A stretch of 64,000 nucleotides of DNA from Empedobacter brevis NBRC 14943 = ATCC 43319. GTDB lineage: Bacteria; Bacteroidota; Bacteroidia; Flavobacteriales; Weeksellaceae. Below the pieces are notes generated by a model. The model worked only from the letters and a program-made list of their open reading frames with translations. It had not been told where the DNA came from and did not search any database. The DNA lies in the NCBI RefSeq assembly GCF_000382425.1, contig NZ_KB908306.1:1-64000 (forward strand), in the 5' to 3' direction. A program made the position numbers and the translations under genes. This document shows positions 53,235 to 59,829 of the stretch, piece by piece. Positions within the stretch are counted from its first letter, which is position 1, and each line of letters opens with the position of its first letter.

Positions 53235-53414
53235 AGTGAATGAGGCTGTCCTACATTTGCAACAGTAAAAAAACAAAACCGTAGTTGGAAAGCAATTTCC
53301 AGAAGTTTTTCATTCAGAAAAAATAAAAGTAATTTCATTGAAAAAAACGGAATTTATCAAGACGTTTTTGGAAAGTTTAATGGATATTGATTACATCCAT
53401 ATTTTGTTAAAATG

Positions 53415-53454
53415 AACATAGCAGAAAGATTTAAAATAATCGATCTGCTATGTT
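53415..53454 (-). terminator. Hairpin after the TetR gene
   Basis: Arms AACATAGCAGA / TCTGCTATGTT around an 18-base loop. On the minus strand only a weak T-tract follows, so it is a probable terminator of the peptide cluster. Confidence 0.5.
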
Positions 53455-53496
53455 GCTATTTATTAGAAAATGGTTGACTATTATTACAGCATAAAA

Positions 53497-54204
53497 TTAT
53501 TTGAGCGTTTTCTGTGTTTTGGCTTTTTCAAAAGACTCGTATATAATCCCTTTTATCGCTTTCTCTATTTCTAAAAGACCTTTATCTTCATTAATGTCGA
53601 TTCCACACACCTTACTACCATTCGATTTTGAGTGGATTGACAGATAATAAATTCCTCCAATTAACAATGCCAATCTCGCTCTTATATTTACATCGGTATG
53701 TTCAAAATAATGATCGATTAAACTCAATAATTGCTCTCCCGTTTCTTCTCTTTTATCCGCAAGAACTCGTAACATTTTCTTGTTTTCTCCAAGTTCCCAA
53801 TGAATAATTTTTTGCCAAATTTTATCTTTTAAAATGATTTCAAGCTGAGCTTGCAATACATCATTTGTTTCACTTGCACCGGCGTTTTCTGCATTTGAAA
53901 ATATTCTTTGCATCATTGGTTTAGCTCCTGATTTCCAAAAATCTTTTTGCATTATATATTCTTCAACCAGGTTATCTACTCCTCCAAAATATGTCCAAAC
54001 CAATTGCTTATTCACTCCTGCTGCAAGGGCTATATTAGGTGCTGTAAGTCCGGCATATCCTTTTTTTTGAATCACCTTTCCAACAGAAGCAACCATTCGT
54101 GCCATTGTTCTTTCTTTATCTCTTAAAGGGCCTTGTGATGGCTTTCTGGGTTTTCTCTTGGGTTTGCCTGAATCACTTGAATTAATAGTATTGTCTTGAA
54201 CCAT
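53497..54204 (-). CDS. TetR/AcrR-family transcriptional regulator
   Basis: A 235-residue protein with a disordered basic start (residues 1-30, KPKRKPRKPSQG). The TetR HTH follows at ~33-80: VASVGKVIQKKGYAGLTAPNIALAAGVNKQLVWTYFGGVDNLVEEYI. The C-terminal domain is the ligand/dimer part (ARLALLIGGIYYLSIHS). It lies 32 bases after the PLP-enzyme gene on the same strand, so it probably regulates that enzyme or the whole peptide cluster. The ligand is unknown. Confidence 0.85.
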   Translation of the reverse strand: MVQDNTINSSDSGKPKRKPRKPSQGPLRDKERTMARMVASVGKVIQKKGYAGLTAPNIALAAGVNKQLVWTYFGGVDNLVEEYIMQKDFWKSGAKPMMQRIFSNAENAGASETNDVLQAQLEIILKDKIWQKIIHWELGENKKMLRVLADKREETGEQLLSLIDHYFEHTDVNIRARLALLIGGIYYLSIHSKSNGSKVCGIDINEDKGLLEIEKAIKGIIYESFEKAKTQKTLK

Positions 54205-54236
54205 TTTATTATTTGTTTCGAATATTCTACATATAC

Positions 54237-55493
54237 TTACGCAAGTTCTAACTTTTTGCTAATATAATCAAATACATTTAAGGCTTTGTCTAATTGGTCT
54301 TTTGTATGGGTTGCCATCAGGCTCATCCGAATTCGGGAATCTTTAAGACTTACCGCAGGATACATAATAGGATTTGTGTAGATACCATTTTCAAGTAAAA
54401 GTTTTGCCGTTTCAGAATTTTTATACGTATCTCCAATTTTTACAGGAATAATAGCCGATTCTGTCGCTCCAATAGTTAAACCAATGTTTTGTAATCCTTG
54501 TTTAAAGTAGTTAATGTTATCCCATAATTGTTTTTGCCAATGCGGTTCTTCATCTATAAGATCAATCGCTTTAGCGACTCCTAAAACTGTAGCGGGCGCA
54601 GATGCGGAAAAAGCGTATTGTCTTGATTGATATTTTAAATAGGTAACAATGCTTGGATCTGCAACCAAATAACCTCCTACATTTCCGAATGTTTTACTAA
54701 AAGTCCCGGTTATAATATCCACTTTATCCAATACATTGAAAAGCTCCATCGCTCCACGACCTGTTTTTCCAAGTACGCCAATTCCATGTGCGTCATCAAC
54801 TAGAATTAACCCTCCATAGTGATGTGTTATCTCAATGATTTCTTTTAATTTAGCAATATCTCCGTCTTGTGAATAAACTCCATCAATAATAACTATTTTT
54901 GTTTGATATTCATCTTGAGATCTTGATAAAATACGCTCCAAAGATTCGGTATCATTATGGAGGAAACGTTTTGAGTTTGTCCCTGTAAGGCCTTCATATA
55001 TGCTGGCATGAACTGCCATATCTACAATCGCAATATCTTGTTTTTTTAATAAACCAAGTAAAGAAGCACTGTTTGCTGTATAACCTGTAGTATAAATAAT
55101 GGTTGAACCTTCAGGTTTTTTGAAAAATTTCGAAATTTTATCTTCAACTTGTTTATGGTAATCAAAATAGCCGCCGATTAATGGAGAAGCCCCGGCACCG
55201 GTTCCAAATTGATCAATCGCCGACTTAACAACTTCTTTAATTTTTGGATGTTGAGTAAAGCCTAAATAGTCATTACAAACAAAACTGATATACGAACCGT
55301 TTTTGATATGTTTCGTTTCGGCAAGTTCTACTTCCGAATTACAACCTGAATCAGCTTTTAAAAGATAATTCAGAAATCCATTATTATCTAAATAGTCAAG
55401 ATAGCCTTGAAAGGCTTCTGCTCTTTGAAAAATATTCATTCCTTGAATGTCTTCAAAATCTTTTGTACTTGTTTTTGTGTAATCGAATTTCAT
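54237..55493 (-). CDS. Alpha-oxoamine synthase family PLP enzyme
   Basis: A 418-residue fold-type I enzyme of the AONS/KBL/SPT/CqsA group. It has CNDYLGFTQHPKIK, FGTGAGASPLIGGYFDYHKQVE, the PLP pocket VDDAHGIGVLGKTGRG and the Schiff-base lysine in GTFSKTFGNVGG (residue ~263). These enzymes condense an amino acid with an acyl-CoA and release CO2. Candidates are an acyl-amino-ketone, sphingoid base or CAI-1-like signal; sequence does not decide. The ~55-residue N-terminal extension is longer than in BioF. It lies between the exporter (133-base gap) and the TetR gene. Membership in the peptide pathway is inference. Confidence 0.85.
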   Translation of the reverse strand: MKFDYTKTSTKDFEDIQGMNIFQRAEAFQGYLDYLDNNGFLNYLLKADSGCNSEVELAETKHIKNGSYISFVCNDYLGFTQHPKIKEVVKSAIDQFGTGAGASPLIGGYFDYHKQVEDKISKFFKKPEGSTIIYTTGYTANSASLLGLLKKQDIAIVDMAVHASIYEGLTGTNSKRFLHNDTESLERILSRSQDEYQTKIVIIDGVYSQDGDIAKLKEIIEITHHYGGLILVDDAHGIGVLGKTGRGAMELFNVLDKVDIITGTFSKTFGNVGGYLVADPSIVTYLKYQSRQYAFSASAPATVLGVAKAIDLIDEEPHWQKQLWDNINYFKQGLQNIGLTIGATESAIIPVKIGDTYKNSETAKLLLENGIYTNPIMYPAVSLKDSRIRMSLMATHTKDQLDKALNVFDYISKKLELA

Positions 55494-55626
55494 AGTAGGT
55501 AATTTTAAATTGTGTGTATACGCGATACCATAACTGATAGTGTTAAAATAGTTAAGTAGTTCGCTTAATATTTTGAGATTAAATATTAAAAAAGAATGAA
55601 ATTGAGGAGATGTAAATCAGGTGATA

Positions 55627-57807
55627 TTAATTACCAAGCTCCAATTGGTTTTTCACTAAATTGTAATATTCGCTTTTAATTGATACTAATTTTTCATGAT
55701 TGCCTTGTTCGACAACTTTCCCATGTTTAAGCACTATAATCTGATCGGCATTTTTAACAGTACTCAAACGGTGCGCTATAATCACTACTGTTTTTCCTTT
55801 AAAAAAGGATTGTAAATTATCATGAATAATTTTTTCATTTTCTGCGTCCAAAGCCGAAGTGGCTTCGTCAAAAAACAAATATTCCGGGTTTTTGTAGACT
55901 GCTCGTGCAATCAAAATTCTTTGCTTTTGTCCTCCCGAAATACCTATACCTGCTTCACCTATTTTTGTACTATATCCTAAAGGAAGCCCCGCAATAAACA
56001 TATGGATATTTGCCATCTTAGCAGCATATTCTAATTTTTTCCAATCTATATTCAGATCTCCTGTTGCAATATTTCGTTCGATTGTATCAGAAAAAATAAA
56101 CCCTTCCTGTGAAACCACACCATATTTTTTTCGCCAACTATCAAAACTATATCTCTCAAACGGGGTATTATTAATTGTAATACCACCTTCAACAGGTTCG
56201 TAGTATTTTAGAAGAAGTTTCATCAAGGTTGTTTTTCCACTACCACTTTGACCTACAATTGCCGTTATTTTTCCATTTTGAATTGTTAAATCAATATTTT
56301 TTAAAACATAAGGTGATCTGGGGCCTTCGTACTGGAAACTTATATCAGATAGCATTATGGGAGCATTATTAAAATCGCAGGCAAGCCCAGTTGTATTTGA
56401 CAAGTCTTTATTGTGTATTTCGTTTAAACGATTAAAACTGAGTCTTGCATCAAGAGCAGTTCTGAAAAAAGAAATCAGTTGATTTATAGGAGAATTCATC
56501 TGACCTATAATATATGAGATGCTCAGCATATTCCCTAAAGAAAGAGCGCCGCTAATAACACTTTTGGCTACAATAAACGTTACTATAATGTTTTTTAAGT
56601 TATTTATCAGGTTAAAACCGTTAAGTTGAAACTGGTCAACATTCAAGACTTTAAGATTAGTTGTATAAAGGTGCTCCTGAATTTCCTTCCATTTATTTTT
56701 TTTGTATTCTTCAAAGCTATTTAACTGTATTTCTTCAATACCATTAATAAGTTCATATGTATTGGATTGATCTTTAGCTTGCAAATCAAATCTTTTGTAA
56801 TCCAGTATCTTTCGCTGCCGCTGAAAGAAAAGTGCCCATCCAACAGAAATTACTGTAAGTATCAGGTACACAAGTAAAATAAAAAGGTCATAATACGCAA
56901 GAACTAAGAAGAAAACTGAAAATGTTACCAGCGAAAAGACGGTCAGCAGGGCATTTGATGTAATAAATACTTCAATTCGTTTATGATCTTCAATCCTCTG
57001 GATTAAATCACCTGTTCTTTTCGAATCAAAATATTTTAGAGGCATAACCATGAGCTTAGATAAAAAATCGGAAAGAATATTGATGTTTATACGTGTTCCG
57101 ATATGCAGAAAAAACCTGTTTCTGAAGATTTCAATAACCGTACTTCCTATAAATAAGGTAATCTGGAAAATAACAATCAATTGGAGAATTCCAAGGTCTT
57201 TGTTCTGAATTCCAGCATCTACCATATATTGTGTTAGAAAAGGAAGTACTAAGGTAATACAACTTCCTATAATCAGTCCTGCGAATATTTTTAAAATATC
57301 CGGTCTGAAAGGTTTTAAATAGTTCAGAAGAAACCTGTAATCATTCCGGTGCTCAGGGATTGTATTTTCATAAAATAAAGGAGTAGGCTGGAGAACCAAA
57401 CATACTCCTTTATTAATACCTGAAGTATTCCAGTTGCTAAGAAAATCTTTTTCATTAAGTTTAATATAACCATGTGCCGGGTCTGCAACATAAAAGAAAT
57501 TCTTTCCGAACCTTTGTTGAATTTTATACAGTACAACGAAATGGGCTTGATTCCAATGTAATATACAAGGAAGAGAGATTTCGAATAAACCTTGAAAAGT
57601 TAGCTTCAGTGCTGTACTGTTAAAACCAAGTTCCTCCGCACATTGCGATATCCCTAATAAACTCACGCCATTTCTTGTCAGGTAACATTTCTCTCGTATG
57701 TACGAAAGGTCATATTTTTTACCAAAATGGTTTGAAATCATCGTAAGGCACGAAGGGCCACAATCCATTTCATCAAGTTGATAGACTAACTTTATTTTCT
57801 TTTTCAA
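55627..57807 (-). CDS. Peptidase-containing ABC transporter (C39 / PCAT) for GG-leader peptides
   Basis: A 726-residue bifunctional exporter. Residues ~1-135 are the C39 peptidase with the catalytic Cys in DEMDCGPSCLTMI, His in WNQAHFVVLYK and Asp in VADPAHGYIKL. Residues ~165-445 are the transmembrane domain, and ~480-726 the ATPase with Walker A AIVGQSGSGKTTLMKLL, signature GISGGQKQRILIARAV, Walker B LFFDEATSALDAEN and IIAHRLST. It should cleave the two nearby precursors after their Gly-Gly and export the cores. The start is a TTG inside the radical SAM gene (35-base overlap); the next Met is too close to the catalytic Cys. Confidence 0.93.
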   Translation of the reverse strand: MKKKIKLVYQLDEMDCGPSCLTMISNHFGKKYDLSYIREKCYLTRNGVSLLGISQCAEELGFNSTALKLTFQGLFEISLPCILHWNQAHFVVLYKIQQRFGKNFFYVADPAHGYIKLNEKDFLSNWNTSGINKGVCLVLQPTPLFYENTIPEHRNDYRFLLNYLKPFRPDILKIFAGLIIGSCITLVLPFLTQYMVDAGIQNKDLGILQLIVIFQITLFIGSTVIEIFRNRFFLHIGTRININILSDFLSKLMVMPLKYFDSKRTGDLIQRIEDHKRIEVFITSNALLTVFSLVTFSVFFLVLAYYDLFILLVYLILTVISVGWALFFQRQRKILDYKRFDLQAKDQSNTYELINGIEEIQLNSFEEYKKNKWKEIQEHLYTTNLKVLNVDQFQLNGFNLINNLKNIIVTFIVAKSVISGALSLGNMLSISYIIGQMNSPINQLISFFRTALDARLSFNRLNEIHNKDLSNTTGLACDFNNAPIMLSDISFQYEGPRSPYVLKNIDLTIQNGKITAIVGQSGSGKTTLMKLLLKYYEPVEGGITINNTPFERYSFDSWRKKYGVVSQEGFIFSDTIERNIATGDLNIDWKKLEYAAKMANIHMFIAGLPLGYSTKIGEAGIGISGGQKQRILIARAVYKNPEYLFFDEATSALDAENEKIIHDNLQSFFKGKTVVIIAHRLSTVKNADQIIVLKHGKVVEQGNHEKLVSIKSEYYNLVKNQLELGN

Positions 57808-59149
57808 AATCCTTTCTTCGCTTTTTTATATAATAATCCAATAACAGCTTGTCCTTATAATTGAATTTAAAACTAGGACAGGCCGGCGTACCTTCAAACC
57901 AGGATTTTGGGCAGCCTCCTCCGCAGACAGGTAGATGGTTACAGGTTTTACACCAGGTAGAACCAGACTCTAACGTATTATCCCAATCTCGCAGTGTTGC
58001 ATTTTTATTATAGGTTTCAGCAGGTTTGAACAGGTTTCCAATAAGGCTGTCGCCGGCTTTATAGGTGTCGGAGTACGGAAATTCCCAACAGGCATAAATA
58101 TTTCCAAAGGCATCCCAAACCTCACTGTCTTCCATATCCACCATACAAACCGAAAATTTTCTTGTAGGCAGTATTTCCACAGAGATGTTATATTCGTAAC
58201 ATTTAAATAACCAGTCTATTTCTAATTGGGCAAAGAAGTTTTTATCGAGTCCATCCTTACCAGCATCATTACCGCCAAAATCTACTATTGGTGCAAAATA
58301 AACAGAAACTTTATGAGATATACCACAGTCTTTTATTTGTTCAATAAGACCATCGACAAACTGATAATTCGTCTTATCAATATTAACCCGAATACTGATT
58401 CTACAATTATGCTTATCATATGTATCGGTTTTAACCACTTCAACAATATTGTTCATAATAATATCAAAAGTAGGTTCGCCTGTTTTAGTAAACCGTCTTT
58501 GATCGTGACTTTCAGCGGTACCGTCCAGGGTTATCTGATAATTGGTTACACGGCAAACTTCTACCAAATCTTTGAACAATTTTGGTTTTAGGCTTAATCC
58601 GTTAGTTATCATATCGGAAATGTATCCCATATTTTTTGATTCACAAAGTTCAATCAGTCGTTGCGATGTTTTTTTAATGGAAGAATAGCCTGTTAGCGGT
58701 TCACCTCCATACCATGTAACTGCCAAACCTTCATACAAACCCTCTTTTTGATTTAGTAAAAACTGTATCCTTTCCTCGTATTTATTAATTACTTCGTCTG
58801 TAGCATAATCCTTTGTGTGATTTTGACCGCAATAGTGACAGCCGAGCTGGCAGTTTGCAGAGGGTTGTATAGTCATTGAAAGAAAATTGGATTTTGCCCT
58901 CATCTCTTTGTTTAAGGACGTAACAAAATCAAACTCGTTTTGCTCGTTTGGTATAATAAATTCTTTTTCCTCGAGTGTACGCAATAGTTCCGGTTCAACT
59001 TCACTGAACTGATTGACAATAAGTTTTTCATATATGCGCTCGTCTATCATAATTGAAGTAGCTGTTCTTGTAGAGAATATTATTCTTTTATTTTCTAAAC
59101 CAACCTCGCTTAAATTATCTGTAGATAAATGGTAATTTGAAAATTTCAT
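57773..59149 (-). CDS. Radical SAM/SPASM peptide maturase
   Basis: About 458 residues from ATG at 59149; a TTG two codons earlier is less likely. An N-terminal ~85-residue region could bind the leader peptide. The radical SAM core starts at Cys100-x3-Cys104-x2-Cys107 (NCQLGCHYCGQNH), with TWYGGEPL after it. The C-terminal SPASM domain (WCKTCNHLPVCGGGCPKSWFEGTPACPSF) holds the ligands for extra Fe-S clusters. Such enzymes install thioether, C-C or other cross-links in ribosomal peptides. The gene lies 19 bases after precursor 1 and overlaps the exporter gene. It resembles the 'GG-Bacteroidales' maturase group as I remember it. Confidence 0.92.
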   Translation of the reverse strand: MKFSNYHLSTDNLSEVGLENKRIIFSTRTATSIMIDERIYEKLIVNQFSEVEPELLRTLEEKEFIIPNEQNEFDFVTSLNKEMRAKSNFLSMTIQPSANCQLGCHYCGQNHTKDYATDEVINKYEERIQFLLNQKEGLYEGLAVTWYGGEPLTGYSSIKKTSQRLIELCESKNMGYISDMITNGLSLKPKLFKDLVEVCRVTNYQITLDGTAESHDQRRFTKTGEPTFDIIMNNIVEVVKTDTYDKHNCRISIRVNIDKTNYQFVDGLIEQIKDCGISHKVSVYFAPIVDFGGNDAGKDGLDKNFFAQLEIDWLFKCYEYNISVEILPTRKFSVCMVDMEDSEVWDAFGNIYACWEFPYSDTYKAGDSLIGNLFKPAETYNKNATLRDWDNTLESGSTWCKTCNHLPVCGGGCPKSWFEGTPACPSFKFNYKDKLLLDYYIKKRRKDFEKENKVSLST

Positions 59150-59168
59150 AAGCAAATCGTTTTACATT

Positions 59169-59387
59169 TTATGGATTGATTTCAAATTCTTCATTAGCAA
59201 CAGACTTCGTATAAGTGCCACAGTTAGAATCTTTGAAAACGCCACAGTCTCCACTGAAAACGCCACATGTTTTTAGGTTTCCGCATCCTCCGAGCAGTTG
59301 GGAAGATTCATGGTCAGAAATAACTTCAAATCTCTGTTCTGTTCCTTTATTTTTTGCTAAAAGCAATCTTAATTTTGATTTATACAT
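59169..59387 (-). CDS. RiPP precursor peptide 1 (GG leader, four-Cys core)
   Basis: A 72-residue peptide. The leader (1-34) is charged and helical with RFEVISDHESSQLLGG, ending in Gly33-Gly34. The core (35-72) opens CGNLKTCGVFSGDCG and has four cysteines (35, 41, 48, 56), then a Gly-x-Tyr motif and an acidic end (EEFEINP). The leader motif FEVISDxE and the core start CGNLK are shared with precursor 2. It lies directly upstream of the maturase gene. The modified residues and final structure are unknown. Hits to bacteriocin-type or GG-family leader models are expected. Confidence 0.85.
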   Translation of the reverse strand: MYKSKLRLLLAKNKGTEQRFEVISDHESSQLLGGCGNLKTCGVFSGDCGVFKDSNCGTYTKSVANEEFEINP

Positions 59388-59413
59388 AATCTGAAATTTA
59401 ATAGTTAAAAAAA

Positions 59414-59503
59414 GGTTATCTAAAAGAAATCAGGAATGCCAATATTTCACTTTAAAGAAAATAAAGGGTAATGATTTTACCTCAGAAGAACTTTTAGATA
59501 ACC
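59414..59503 (-). promoter_or_regulatory. Long-loop inverted repeat plus T-run between the precursors
   Basis: Perfect 13-bp arms GGTTATCTAAAAG and CTTTTAGATAACC, 64 bases apart. On the minus strand the second arm is followed by seven T. It sits between precursor 2 and precursor 1 and could be an attenuator or RNA-stabilising end that makes precursor 2 transcripts more abundant. Confidence 0.55.
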
Positions 59504-59511
59504 GGTTAATT

Positions 59512-59721
59512 TTAAGGTGTAACCTCAATGCTAGACTCTACTTCTTTAGCGTATTGTCCACAAGAACCAAGAATTGTACAAGACCCTGTGTATTGACTAC
59601 ACTTTTTCAGGTTTCCACAACCACCTACCAAAGCCGATGCTTCGTTGTCTGAGATAACTTCAAAACCTCTTTTTTCAAAGTTTTCTCCCATTTGCATGTT
59701 TTTGAATTTGTTCTTAAACAT
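59512..59721 (-). CDS. RiPP precursor peptide 2 (GG leader, four-Cys core)
   Basis: A 69-residue peptide. Leader 1-34 contains RGFEVISDNEASALVGG (Gly33-Gly34). The core (35-69) starts CGNLKKCSQYTGSC and has four cysteines at 35, 41, 48 and 54, then Gly-x-Tyr and the end EVTP. The first three cysteine positions match precursor 1 exactly; the fourth is two residues closer. It is the first of the two precursors in the transcript. Both are likely substrates of the same maturase and exporter. Confidence 0.85.
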   Translation of the reverse strand: MFKNKFKNMQMGENFEKRGFEVISDNEASALVGGCGNLKKCSQYTGSCTILGSCGQYAKEVESSIEVTP

Positions 59722-59829
59722 AATTTTAAAGATTAAGAATTAAAAAATACTACATCAACCGTGCAGCTTTCGGTATTTAAGTGTCATTTTCCAAGTATTG
59801 CGCACTACAAGGACTCTGATACAATAAAT

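Larger units (their letters stand above)
52873..53496. other. Gap between ssb and the TetR gene
   Basis: 624 bases. Contents: an inverted repeat CCCGATTCG / CGAATCGGG (53095-53103 and 53129-53137), direct-repeat copy 2 (53141-53234) and a hairpin (53415-53454). The frame over 53024-53239 is repeat DNA and I do not call it a gene. This is the junction between the PRTRC module and the peptide cluster. Confidence 0.55.

Noticed and set aside
53024-53239. A frame with GLEIFLSEGFRSVRKNYW as a gene
   Set aside because: It lies in the 95-base direct repeat. The other copy (46.8 kb) has a stop in the same frame, so it is probably not a functional protein.
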